A DNA stretch of 64,000 nucleotides from Virgisporangium aliadipatigenens. GTDB lineage: Bacteria; Actinomycetota; Actinomycetes; Mycobacteriales; Micromonosporaceae. Location: assembly GCF_016863615.1 (NCBI RefSeq), contig NZ_BOPF01000039.1:32846-96845 (forward strand), read 5' to 3'. The position numbers and the translations under genes were made by a program. The notes below the pieces were generated by a model. That model had not been told where the DNA came from. It saw nothing but the letters and a program-made list of their open reading frames with translations, and made no database searches. This document shows, piece after piece, positions 26,089 to 34,020 of this stretch. Position 1 is the stretch's first letter; each line of letters starts with the position of its first letter.

Positions 26089-27260
26089 GGCAGTGGCACC
26101 AGGGCGGCCGTCGCTCCGGATGTTCCCTCGGAACGGGGTGGAATGACGGCGAACCCGGCGGCGCGCGACAGACCGCGCAGCATCGAGGAGCCCGCGTGGG
26201 GCAGCGGTGAGTAGGTGCCGGCCGGATCCTGCGCGACCAGCGCGAGATGCGTGTAGTCCCCGCGGCCCGGAACGCCCGCCCCGAGCGTGACCGGCGACAG
26301 CACCGGCAACGGGCGGCCGGTGAGCCCGGCGAGCAGCGGCACCACCAGCGACACGAGCGCGACGATCGCCGACTGCGGGTTGCCGGGGAGCCCGGCGACG
26401 AAGCGCCCGTCCGGCAGCGCGGCGACCAGCATCGGGAACCCGGGCCGCACGGCGACCTGGTTGACGACGTACTCGGCGTCGAGCGCGGCGAGCGCGGGGT
26501 GCAGGTGGTCGACGGGTCCCCGCATGGTGCCGCCGGTGGTGCAGATGACGTCGGCGCCGGTCTCGACGGCGGAGCGCAGCGCGTCGACGTGCGCCTCGAG
26601 CGTGTCCGGAACGGGTCCCACGGGCGGCGCCGGCACCGCGCCGAGGCGGCGCAGCCAGCCGGGGACCTGCGGCCCGAGCGCGTCCCGTACGCGGCCGTCG
26701 CCGGGATCCCCGGCGGTCAGCAGCTCGTCGCCGAAGACGATCGTGGCGACCCGGGGTGCCGGCACGACGGCCAGCTCGTCGTACCCGCACGAGGCGGCCA
26801 GTCCGAGAACGCCCGGCGTCACCGTGGTCCCGGCCGGAAGAAGTTCCTCGCCGGCGGCGCATTCCTCGCCGACGTCGCGCCACTCGCGGGGTGCCCGCGG
26901 CGTCCCCTCCACCAGAGCGGAGACCGTAGCGTCCTCGACCCGCAGGATCGTGGTCGTGCCCTCCGGCACCATCGCGCCGGTGGCGATCTCGACGCAGGTC
27001 CCGTCGTCGGTGAGCGGCGCCGCCGGCCGGCCGGCGAGGATCCGGCCGGTGACCTTCCACGGCCCGGCACCGCGCACGGCGTACCCGTCGATGCTGGAGG
27101 TCGGGAACGCCGGCAGCGGAGTGCGCGCGACCAGCGGTCCGGCCAGGGTCAGCCCGTCGGCCTCGGCCAGCGGTACGGCGACCGACGGCCGGCCCGCGGC
27201 GACCTTGGCGCCGGCGGCGTGCACCGCGGCGCGCGCGTCCTGCCACGAGATGGGTGTCAC
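26085..27260 (-). CDS. moeA: Molybdopterin molybdenumtransferase MoeA
   Basis: 391 residues from GTG. Signature segments are FPTSSIDGYAV, IATGAMVPEG, FGDELL (an equivalent of the usual TGDEL), CTTGGTMRGPVDHL and FVAGLPGNPQSA. MoeA inserts molybdate into adenylated molybdopterin. The GGTxxGPxD substrate loop is slightly divergent (GGTMRGPVD), and the GNPQSA loop is conserved. Overlaps moaE by four bases; a lipoprotein gene lies just upstream. Confidence 0.95.
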   Translation of the reverse strand: MTPISWQDARAAVHAAGAKVAAGRPSVAVPLAEADGLTLAGPLVARTPLPAFPTSSIDGYAVRGAGPWKVTGRILAGRPAAPLTDDGTCVEIATGAMVPEGTTTILRVEDATVSALVEGTPRAPREWRDVGEECAAGEELLPAGTTVTPGVLGLAASCGYDELAVVPAPRVATIVFGDELLTAGDPGDGRVRDALGPQVPGWLRRLGAVPAPPVGPVPDTLEAHVDALRSAVETGADVICTTGGTMRGPVDHLHPALAALDAEYVVNQVAVRPGFPMLVAALPDGRFVAGLPGNPQSAIVALVSLVVPLLAGLTGRPLPVLSPVTLGAGVPGRGDYTHLALVAQDPAGTYSPLPHAGSSMLRGLSRAAGFAVIPPRSEGTSGATAALVPLP

Positions 27261-27274
27261 CCCTGGAAGCCTAG

Positions 27275-27592
27275 TTACTTCGAGATGACCAGCTTCGCGG
27301 AGCCCTTGTCGGCGTCCTTGACGAAGACCTTGAAACCGCCGACGGTCGCGGTCTCGCCCTCCTTCATCAGCTTCTCGCCCTTCTTGTTCTCCACCTCGAT
27401 GCTGTCGTCGAGCAGGTCGTCGAACTCCCACTTCATGCCGAGGACGGTCGCCTTCACGTTGTCGTCGCCCTTGACGGTGACGTCGCAGGAGTTGCCCTTG
27501 CACTTCTGGGAGGTGCTGCTGCAGCCGGCGGGGAGGAGGGCAAGGGTAGCGGCGGCGGCGACCGCGACCGCGCGGATCAGGTTCTTACGCAT
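27275..27592 (-). CDS. Small putative lipoprotein
   Basis: 105 residues from ATG (MRKNLIRAVAVAAAATLALL). The signal peptide ends LLPAGC; cysteine 24 is the likely lipidated residue, although Pro at -3 departs from the usual lipobox. The mature part has a second Cys pair (QKCKGNSCDV) and a small strand-rich domain with alternating charge (VKGDDNVKATVLGMKWEFDD). It sits between mog and moeA on the same strand; any link with cofactor synthesis is positional only. Confidence 0.7.
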   Translation of the reverse strand: MRKNLIRAVAVAAAATLALLPAGCSSTSQKCKGNSCDVTVKGDDNVKATVLGMKWEFDDLLDDSIEVENKKGEKLMKEGETATVGGFKVFVKDADKGSAKLVISK

Positions 27593-27639
27593 GGCCGACA
27601 GCATCGCAGCGACCGCTGGCATTTTGCGCCGGACCCCGG

Positions 27640-28143
27640 TCAGCCCGGCACGGATCCGGGATGATCACCGCCGCGCAGCTGGTCGACCGCGTGGGACAGG
27701 ATGGGTCCGAGCACCTTCAGGCCGTCGCGCGCCCCGCCCTTGGATCCCGGCAGGTTGACGATGAGGGAACGTCCGGAGACCCCGCTCAGTCCCCGTGACA
27801 GCGCCGCCGTCGGCACCGCGTCCCGGGAGATCGCGCGGATCGCCTCGGCGATGCCCGGCACCTCGTAGTCGAGGACCTGGCGGGTCATCTCCGGGGTGGC
27901 GTCGGTGGGGCTGATCCCGGTGCCGCCGCTGGTTACCACCACGTCGAACCGGTCGGCGACGGCGGCCAGCAGCGCCTCCTTGACGGGCGGCCCGTCCGGC
28001 ACGACCACCGGCCCGTCCACCTCGAACCCGAGCGCGCGCAGCCCGTCGACGAGCAGCGGCCCGCTCGTGTCCTCATATATGCCCGCTGCTGCCCGGTTGG
28101 ATGCGACAACCACCCTGGCGCGCACCTTCATCAGCGTGCTCAT
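27640..28143 (-). CDS. mog: MogA/MoaB family molybdenum cofactor protein
   Basis: 167 residues from an ATG overlapping the moaC stop (ATGA, 28140-28143). VVTSGGTGISPTDATPE and VNLPGSKGG are the conserved substrate loops of molybdopterin adenylyltransferase; VVASNRAAAGIYEDTSGPLL is the usual N terminus. Activates molybdopterin for MoeA. Confidence 0.92.
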   Translation of the reverse strand: MSTLMKVRARVVVASNRAAAGIYEDTSGPLLVDGLRALGFEVDGPVVVPDGPPVKEALLAAVADRFDVVVTSGGTGISPTDATPEMTRQVLDYEVPGIAEAIRAISRDAVPTAALSRGLSGVSGRSLIVNLPGSKGGARDGLKVLGPILSHAVDQLRGGDHPGSVPG

Positions 28144-28616
28144 TCGCCCCGAACCCACAGGCCGGTCTTGCCGCCCTCCTTGCGTTCGACGCGAACGTCG
28201 GTCAGCGAGGCGGCCGGGTCGACGGCTTTGATCATGTCGACGAGCGCGAGGCCGGCCGCGGCGACGGAGGTCAGCGCCTCCATCTCGACGCCGGTGCGGT
28301 CGGCCGTCTTCGTGGCGGCCGTGATGTCCACGGAACTCTCGCGCAGCTCCAGCTCGACCGTGACGCCGTGCAGGGCGATGGGATGGCAGAGCGGGATCAG
28401 GTCCGGCGTGCGCTTGGCGCCCATGATGCCCGCGATCCGCGCGACGGCCAGCGCGTCGCCCTTGGGCAACCCGTCGGCACGCAGCAACCCGATGACGTCA
28501 ACGGTCGTTCGTACGGTGCCGGTGGCAACCGCACGACGCGCGGTGACCTCTTTGGCCGACACGTCGACCATGCGGGCGGCCCCCGTGGCGTCGACGTGTG
28601 TGAGCTGCTCGGTCAT
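28140..28616 (-). CDS. moaC: Cyclic pyranopterin monophosphate synthase MoaC
   Basis: 158 residues. ARMVDVSAK, IAGIMGAKRTPDLIPLCHPI, TGVEMEALTSV and DMIKAVD are conserved, including the catalytic lysine of the last motif. Acts after MoaA. First gene of the moaC-mog-(lipoprotein)-moeA-moaE operon. Confidence 0.97.
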   Translation of the reverse strand: MTEQLTHVDATGAARMVDVSAKEVTARRAVATGTVRTTVDVIGLLRADGLPKGDALAVARIAGIMGAKRTPDLIPLCHPIALHGVTVELELRESSVDITAATKTADRTGVEMEALTSVAAAGLALVDMIKAVDPAASLTDVRVERKEGGKTGLWVRGE

Positions 28617-28622
28617 CCTTCG

Positions 28623-28628
28623 AGCCTA
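28623..28628 (-). promoter_or_regulatory. -10-like TAGGCT of the moaC operon
   Basis: TAGGCT on the minus strand ends six bases before the moaC ATG, which fits a leaderless transcript. GAAGG directly before the ATG is too close to act as a ribosome site. Confidence 0.4.
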
Positions 28629-28775
28629 GATCCCCAGGGTGAACGTCCAGTGTCGGGGCGGGCCACGCGGGCGGAGAATTGTTCATCGCTGGAACCGATC
28701 ACGACATGCGCAGTGACAGGTTCGGCGGTGTGGCAGACACCTCCGGGGAGTGGGATGGACCTCACTCGATTCTCG

Positions 28776-28822
28776 ACTACAATTAGTAGTTGGTTAATCG
28801 GACTTCTCCGGAACTAAACCAA
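28776..28822. repeat. AT-rich inverted repeats between moaC and the GGDEF-EAL gene
   Basis: ACTAC-AATTA-GTAGT (28776-28790) is followed by a second hairpin, TTGGTT (28790-28795) with AACCAA (28817-28822), which encloses CGGA-CTTC-TCCG. The region is clearly AT-richer than its surroundings, suggesting a protein-binding site or the 5' part of the leader; the function is unknown. Confidence 0.5.
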
Positions 28823-28844
28823 CACACTTCTCATATTATGAATC

Positions 28845-28907
28845 TGCCGACATTTTGCCTGGACACGGCCCTGCTGTAACCCGTACAGTCATCTCAAGAG
28901 GTCGGCA
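28845..28907 (+). promoter_or_regulatory. Potential three-way-junction RNA in the GGDEF-EAL leader
   Basis: TGCCGAC (28845-28851) pairs with GTCGGCA (28901-28907). Inside, GCC/GGC (28857-28869) and CTGTA/TACAG (28874-28888, loop ACCCG) form two hairpins. The layout resembles a small riboswitch aptamer, but I do not see the conserved bases of c-di-GMP-I or -II riboswitches. A CCCCCCAAAAAGGG stretch follows. Confidence 0.4.
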
Positions 28908-28967
28908 AGGCCCCCCAAAAAGGGTTAAAACGCCTGTGTCGTCCCGAGGTCTCTGGAGGAGGCAGTC

Positions 28968-28991
28968 GTGCGTGACAACTACTGGAGCTGA
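28968..28991 (+). CDS. Possible seven-residue leader peptide before the GGDEF-EAL gene
   Basis: GTG followed by RDNYWS and TGA, behind a perfect GGAGGAGG ribosome site at 28955-28962 spaced five bases away, the strongest such site in this intergenic region. It lies inside a potential RNA structure: GGTCT/AGACC (28948-28952 with 29017-29021), TGCGT/ACGCA (28969-28973 with 29013-29017) and GGAGC-TGAC-GCTCC (28984-28997). Translation of the peptide would disrupt these pairings, as in attenuation. It is only 24 bases long, so confidence is modest. Confidence 0.4.
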   Translation: MRDNYWS

Positions 28992-29027
28992 CGCTCCGTA
29001 ATCGCGTGAGATACGCAGACCGCTTCC

Positions 29028-29043
29028 GCTGTTGACAGCGGTA
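29028..29043 (+). promoter_or_regulatory. Perfect hairpin just before the GGDEF-EAL start
   Basis: CCGCTG-TTGA-CAGCGG, six pairs, about 18 bases before the ATG. It could block or expose initiation as part of the leader; there is no T-tract. Confidence 0.35.
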
Positions 29044-29060
29044 TATAGGTCTGGGCCACG

Positions 29061-31586
29061 ATGCTCCGCGTGACCCGAGTAGAGACGGACGGACAGGAGC
29101 GGACTTTGCGCCGTTTCGTCTACTTGTTCGTCGCGCTCGCGGTAATCGTCCTCGGTTGGGCTTTGTGGAGAGTCCCCGCCGACGGGCCCCTCGAATGGCA
29201 GGGCGTGCTGCTGATCATCTACGTCGCCGCCCTACTCCTGTCTCAGATCAAAGTCCGGATCAGGTCCACCCTCCGGGGCGTCGCCCCCGGTTCAGCGGCG
29301 GTCCTGCTATGCGTGGCGTTCGGCACGCCCGCCCAGGCGATCCTGGTAGCGGCGGCCGGCACGATCACCGGCGAGGTCATCCGACGCCGGGATCCGATCA
29401 AAGCGGCGTTCAACACGTCGAAAGAAGTCCTGGCCGCGGCCGCAGCCGCCGCGGTCATGTGGGGTCTGGGGTTCGTCCCCGTGACCCTCGCCGACACCGC
29501 ACCCAGCCGTGGACTCCTCGTCTCGGCACTCATCTTCATCGTCGCCGCGGTCGCGTACGCCGTCGTCGACGAGGTCGTCATCACTCCCGTGATCTCCCGC
29601 GCCAGCGGACTCACCATGCGGCAGGTGGTCACCGCCGACTGGGACATCCGCCTCGGCGTCCGGATCGGCGGCCTGATCGCCGCGTACGTCACCTACCTCG
29701 TCGTCCTGCGCAACGACTGGTTCCTGCTGGTCCTGCCGCTGTTCATCTACGCCGTCCACCTCGCCTCCGCGATGCAGCTGCGCGCCCGCAGCGAACGCGA
29801 GGCCTGGCAGCGGCTCGCCCAGGCCACCGACGAGTTCAACTCCGTCGACCTGGACGGCGTGCTGCGCACAGCGGTCACCCGCGCCGCCGACCTGTTCTCC
29901 GTCGACGGCATCGAGGTCGAGATCCGCGAACCGAGCCGGCTCGTCCGCGGCGACGCCACCGGGGTCAGCTACGACGGCCCGCCCGCCGACGCCCCCAAAG
30001 CCGACGGGCAGGCCATCCCCATCGACCTCGCCACCAACACCGACCAGGAATCGCTCGGCGAACTGCGGCTCCTCCTGCGCGGCGAGATCACCCTGTCCGA
30101 ACGCGAGACCTACACGCTGTCGACGTTCGCGGCCGCACTCTGCACCGCCATCCGCAACGCCAGCACCCACGCCGAGACCAAGCGCCTCGCCGACAGCCAC
30201 GCCCGCGCCGCCGCCATCGACCCGCTCACCGGCCTCGCCAACCGGCGCAAGCTCCTCGAATACTCGGCCGCGGTGCTCACCGAGACGCCGGCGCGCGGCA
30301 CCACCGCGCTCCTGCTGATCGACCTCAACCACTTCAAGGAAATCAACGACACCCTCGGGCACTCCGCCGGCGACCAGGTGCTGCGCGAGATCGGCACCCG
30401 CCTCGCCGACGCCGTCCAGCCGCACGACCTGGTCGCCCGGCTCGGCGGCGACGAGTTCGCGATCCTGCTCGTGGGCCTGCCCGCGCCGGCCCTCGCCGTC
30501 TCCCGCGCCCACTCGCTCCTCGCCGCGCTCAACCCTCCGCTGGAACTGGACGGCGTGCGGCTGTCCATCGAGGCGTGCGGCGGCGTCGCCGTGGCCCCCG
30601 GCGACTGCGACATCGAGGAACTGCTGCGGCGCGCCGACGTCGCCATGTACCAGGCCAAGCGGGACGGCCAGCGGGTCGCCGTGTTCGCCCGCGCCCGCGA
30701 CACCGCCGACGTCGGCACCCTCTCACTCGCCGGCGACCTCGCCCGGGCCATCGCCGAGGACGAGTTCGTCGTCAACTTCCAGCCGATCGTCGACCTCGGC
30801 AGCGGCGAGGTCATCGGCGCCGAGGCGCTCACCCGCTGGGCCCACCCGAAGCGCGGCGACCTCTCCCCCGCGCACTTCCTCGACGCCGTCGAACGCTCCG
30901 GCCAGCTCTCCGCGTTCGCCGACATCGTGCTCGACCAGGCCCTGCAGGCGGCCGCCTCGTGGCGCGAGGCCGGATTCGACCTCGTCGTCGCCGTCAACGT
31001 CTCCCCGCGCAGCCTCCTCGACCCGACGTTCCCCGACTCCGTCGCCGCCCGCCTCTCCGCGCGCGACATCCCACCCGCACAGGTCATGGTCGAACTGACC
31101 GAGACCGTCACGCTCTCCCAGCTCGAGGTCGTCGACGAGGTGCTCGGCCGGCTGCGCGAACTCGGCGTCCAGCTCGCCCTCGACGACTTCGGCACCGGCT
31201 ACTCGTCGCTGGCGACCCTGGCCCGCGTACCCGTGCACGAGCTGAAGATCGACCGCAGCTTCGTCGCCGCGATGGAATCGCCGACCGAGGCCGCGGTGGT
31301 GCGTTCCACCATCGACCTCGGACGCAGCCTCGACCTGCTCGTGGTCGCCGAGGGCGTCGAGACCGACCAGCAGCGGGCCCGCCTGTGGGAGCTCGGCTGC
31401 CCCACCGCACAGGGGCACCTCTTCGCCCGCCCGGTCCGCCCCGAACGCCTCCTCCAGATGCTGCGCCGCGGCACCAACGGCCGCCCCGGCTGCCTCGCCG
31501 CCCCGCTGCACGAGGCCGGCACCGTGGTGCGGATCCCGCAGAGCCGCCGTTCCCGCAGCAACGGCAACCAGACCGCCGAGGGCTGA
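29061..31586 (+). CDS. Membrane GGDEF-EAL protein (diguanylate cyclase/phosphodiesterase)
   Basis: 841 residues. About seven or eight membrane helices fill residues ~20-235, followed by a GAF-like region (~245-370), a GGDEF domain and an EAL domain. RLGGDEFAILL (GGDEF at ~462) is intact; the RxxD inhibitory site expected just upstream is missing (the sequence there is QPHDLVA). The EAL domain keeps EAL (~588), VNVSPRSL, ELTET, LDDFGTGYSS, KIDRSF and EGVET, so phosphodiesterase activity is likely. Such proteins set c-di-GMP levels, which control development in mycelial actinobacteria. Preceded by an unusual 440-base intergenic region. Confidence 0.93.
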   Translation: MLRVTRVETDGQERTLRRFVYLFVALAVIVLGWALWRVPADGPLEWQGVLLIIYVAALLLSQIKVRIRSTLRGVAPGSAAVLLCVAFGTPAQAILVAAAGTITGEVIRRRDPIKAAFNTSKEVLAAAAAAAVMWGLGFVPVTLADTAPSRGLLVSALIFIVAAVAYAVVDEVVITPVISRASGLTMRQVVTADWDIRLGVRIGGLIAAYVTYLVVLRNDWFLLVLPLFIYAVHLASAMQLRARSEREAWQRLAQATDEFNSVDLDGVLRTAVTRAADLFSVDGIEVEIREPSRLVRGDATGVSYDGPPADAPKADGQAIPIDLATNTDQESLGELRLLLRGEITLSERETYTLSTFAAALCTAIRNASTHAETKRLADSHARAAAIDPLTGLANRRKLLEYSAAVLTETPARGTTALLLIDLNHFKEINDTLGHSAGDQVLREIGTRLADAVQPHDLVARLGGDEFAILLVGLPAPALAVSRAHSLLAALNPPLELDGVRLSIEACGGVAVAPGDCDIEELLRRADVAMYQAKRDGQRVAVFARARDTADVGTLSLAGDLARAIAEDEFVVNFQPIVDLGSGEVIGAEALTRWAHPKRGDLSPAHFLDAVERSGQLSAFADIVLDQALQAAASWREAGFDLVVAVNVSPRSLLDPTFPDSVAARLSARDIPPAQVMVELTETVTLSQLEVVDEVLGRLRELGVQLALDDFGTGYSSLATLARVPVHELKIDRSFVAAMESPTEAAVVRSTIDLGRSLDLLVVAEGVETDQQRARLWELGCPTAQGHLFARPVRPERLLQMLRRGTNGRPGCLAAPLHEAGTVVRIPQSRRSRSNGNQTAEG

Positions 31587-31623
31587 CGTAGCGCACCGCG
31601 CGATCACCCGCTACACATATGGG

Positions 31624-32256
31624 ATGGCGTACCGTGACCGGCCCACCGCCGGGAACGCCCTAGCCGCCCACCTCCACCCCTACACCGGCGACCCCAACGC
31701 CGTCGTGCTCGGGCTGCTGCGCGGCGGCATACCCGTCGCGGCGTGCGTCGCCGCCGTCCTGCGACTGCCGCTCGACGCCCTGTCGGTACGCAAACTCGGC
31801 GTGCCATGGGCCCCGGAGGTGGCGTTCGGCGCACTCGGCCCGGGCGGCGCCGTCGTCCTGAACGAGGAGATCGCGGCCCGCCTCGACCCGACCGCCATGC
31901 ACGCCGTCCTGCGCCGCGAACGCACCGAACTGGACCGCCGCGAACGCCGCTACCGCCTCGGCCGCCCGCCACCCACCATCGACGGCCGCACCGCGATCAT
32001 CGTCGACGACGGGCTCGCCACCGGCGCCACCGCCCGCGTCGCCGTCGACGTGCTGCACCGGATGGGTGCCCGCCGGGTCGTGTTCGCCGCACCGGTCGGC
32101 TCGGCCGAAGGCATCGCCCGCGTCGCCGAACGCGCCGACGAGGTGGTGTGCCCGCTGCGCCCCGCGACGTTCGACGCGGTCAGCCGCCACTACGACGACT
32201 TCCGTCAGGTCAGCGACCTCGAGATCCTGCGACACCTGGCCATACCGCACGATTGA
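31624..32256 (+). CDS. Phosphoribosyltransferase domain protein
   Basis: 210 residues. The PRPP-binding signature is AIIVDDGLATGATA, preceded by LGLLRGGIPVAACVAAVL, LSVRKLGVPWAPEVAFGAL and a long hood insertion rich in Arg. This form is typical of stand-alone phosphoribosyltransferases in actinobacteria, often linked to stress-response genes. The nucleobase or other acceptor is not known. Confidence 0.9.
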   Translation: MAYRDRPTAGNALAAHLHPYTGDPNAVVLGLLRGGIPVAACVAAVLRLPLDALSVRKLGVPWAPEVAFGALGPGGAVVLNEEIAARLDPTAMHAVLRRERTELDRRERRYRLGRPPPTIDGRTAIIVDDGLATGATARVAVDVLHRMGARRVVFAAPVGSAEGIARVAERADEVVCPLRPATFDAVSRHYDDFRQVSDLEILRHLAIPHD

Positions 32257-32261
32257 TACTT

Positions 32262-32966
32262 GTGGATCTGATCTGCCTCAACGGCGTGGTGCCGGCACAC
32301 CTGACGTTCGCCGCCCTGGCCCGCACCCTCGGCTTCGGCGAACTCCGCGACCTGGCCGGCTACGCGCCTTCGCTACCCGAGCGCTATTCGCTGACGACGG
32401 AACTCACGACGCTGTCCTCCGCCATCGGCGCACGGCCGGCCGTCCACCTGCTCGGCTACTCCGCCGGCGCCAGCGTCGCACTCGCCTACGCCGTCCGGCA
32501 CCCCGCCACCGTCGCCACCCTCACCTTGATCGAACCGCCCTGGACCGGCCTGCCCGACCCGTCCGGCTTCACCGCCCGCATGGACGAGATCATGCTGCAC
32601 ACCCCGCCGGAGCAACGCTGGCCGGTCTTCCACGAACTGCTCACCCGCCCCGGATCCGACATCCCCCCACCGCCCACATCACCACCGGCCTGGGCCCACG
32701 AACGAGTCGACCGCGGCGGCGACATCTGGCGCGCACTCCGCGCCACATCCCTGACACCGGCACAGATCGGCGCCTTCACCCGACCCGTCTACCTGCCGTA
32801 CGCCGACGACAGCCACCCGTTCTTCGCCGACACCGCCCACACCCTCGCCGAACTCTTCCCCGCCGCACGGGTCGACGAGTACCACGGCAACCACATCCGG
32901 CCCCCACACGTCAGCGAACCGGAACGCTTCGCTACAGCATTACGAAATCTTTGGTCGCCTCATTGA
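32262..32966 (+). CDS. Small alpha/beta hydrolase
   Basis: 234 residues from GTG; a TTG at 32253 overlapping the upstream stop is the alternative. The nucleophile elbow is HLLGYSAGASVALAYAVRHP (Ser in GYSAG) and the likely catalytic histidine is in DEYHGNHIRPPH. The N-terminal strands of the fold are short, so the protein is minimal for the family. The last ~12 codons (including TTA, CGA, AAT, CTT) are AT-rich, unlike the rest of the gene, and overlap the 3' end of the homing endonuclease gene on the other strand by 35 bases. The substrate is unknown. Confidence 0.75.
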   Translation: MDLICLNGVVPAHLTFAALARTLGFGELRDLAGYAPSLPERYSLTTELTTLSSAIGARPAVHLLGYSAGASVALAYAVRHPATVATLTLIEPPWTGLPDPSGFTARMDEIMLHTPPEQRWPVFHELLTRPGSDIPPPPTSPPAWAHERVDRGGDIWRALRATSLTPAQIGAFTRPVYLPYADDSHPFFADTAHTLAELFPAARVDEYHGNHIRPPHVSEPERFATALRNLWSPH

Positions 32967-34020
32967 GAATGCGCCAGGCCATTTCGGCTTTTCTCGGCAA
33001 CGCCACGACCGCCCCCACATAAAGCAGCTCGATGATCTCCGCAGCCGGGCCACTGTTGGTGCCCACATTGAAGATCGACTTGTGCGGCCGGACCGACAGT
33101 CCGACGATCCCGTGAACGTCCAGGAAGTCGAGGAAATGGGTCAGCAAAGCCTCTCTACCACACAGGCGAAACTGGGGCCTCAGGGCCTCCGCGTTTCCCA
33201 CCCTGTATGCACCGATCGAGCCATCGCCGTCAACCACGCCACGCCAGAAGTCGCGCGAGAAAAACAGCCGGGTGCTGATCTTGTCGCTGTAGCGCCCGAG
33301 CTCGAGCAACCTGTCCACGAGGTGGTCGGATCTGACCGAGAATTGGCAGGTCCGCCCCTGGTTGGAAACCGAAATTGCATGGGTCGAGCCCAGGAAATTA
33401 CGAAACGACTCAAGATGTCCGTAGTCGCGAATGGCCAGCCCGATCGAGACCGAGCCCTTGTGACCGTGCCGCCGAGAGACGGATCCGTCGGTGAAGACGA
33501 ACCCGGCCCAGCAGCAGGCCCGAGGATCGCTCAGGTCGTCGAAAGCATCCTCGCGGAGAGTGTGATTGACACGAGGGTCCACCCCGCGGCGATCCAGCAG
33601 ACCACGAACCGACGGCTCCGCCAGTCCGAATGCCGCTGCAATGTCCGCTGGCTTCTCACCAGCTTCGAAGCGGTCGACTACCTCGCGCCGCTGTTCATCC
33701 GTCAGCTTTCCTACGCGACGTCCGGGCACCCCTCGACGGCGGAGGACATTGCGGATCGCCTGGCGGGTGACCCCGAAACGATCGGCAATGTCCTGCGTCA
33801 AATCGCCTTTGGCGGCAAGCTCAACAATCTTGTCCTGCTCCGACGAAGATAGAACGCGGCGCATTTCATCAGCTTATTGCCATGTCGACGAATCGACTGA
33901 GGTGCAGCTGCGCCGCGACCGTTATGGTATCAGTCGGACCATTTCTGTGTTTTGCTACGATGAAATCCGCTTCACCCGCTCTGGGTGATTCTTTGTCGTA
34001 ATAGTCGTCGCGATGCAAAA
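32930..34020. mobile_element. Foreign tract with a homing endonuclease gene next to dnaB
   Basis: From about 32930 to 34020 the DNA is lower in GC, with rare codons (AGA, ATA, AAA, TTA). It includes the last codons of the hydrolase gene, the whole endonuclease gene and the last ~45 codons of dnaB. The edges are judged by eye from codon use. The pattern fits a homing endonuclease gene inserted with co-conversion of flanking sequence. Confidence 0.6.
32932..33864 (-). CDS. Freestanding LAGLIDADG homing endonuclease with HTH domains
   Basis: 310 residues from ATG, four bases after the dnaB stop. The N-terminal 100 residues carry two resolvase/Tc-like helix-turn-helix units (LTQDIADRFGVTRQAIRNVL and PADIAAAFGLAEPSVRGLL). 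The catalytic part has two LAGLIDADG motifs, WAGFVFTDGSV (residues 119-129) and FWRGVVDGDGSIG (206-218), each with the conserved acidic residue, so one chain could act as a monomeric enzyme. No intein splice motifs. The gene is AT-richer than its neighbours. Homing endonucleases cut an uninterrupted allele, and the likely target is the conserved 3' part of dnaB. Confidence 0.85.
   Translation of the reverse strand: MRRVLSSSEQDKIVELAAKGDLTQDIADRFGVTRQAIRNVLRRRGVPGRRVGKLTDEQRREVVDRFEAGEKPADIAAAFGLAEPSVRGLLDRRGVDPRVNHTLREDAFDDLSDPRACCWAGFVFTDGSVSRRHGHKGSVSIGLAIRDYGHLESFRNFLGSTHAISVSNQGRTCQFSVRSDHLVDRLLELGRYSDKISTRLFFSRDFWRGVVDGDGSIGAYRVGNAEALRPQFRLCGREALLTHFLDFLDVHGIVGLSVRPHKSIFNVGTNSGPAAEIIELLYVGAVVALPRKAEMAWRILNEATKDFVML

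Noticed and set aside
28842..28960. Match to a known c-di-GMP riboswitch or to 6C RNA
   Set aside because: The conserved core bases of c-di-GMP-I/II switches are not visible, and only one run of six cytosines is present where 6C RNA needs two C-rich hairpins.
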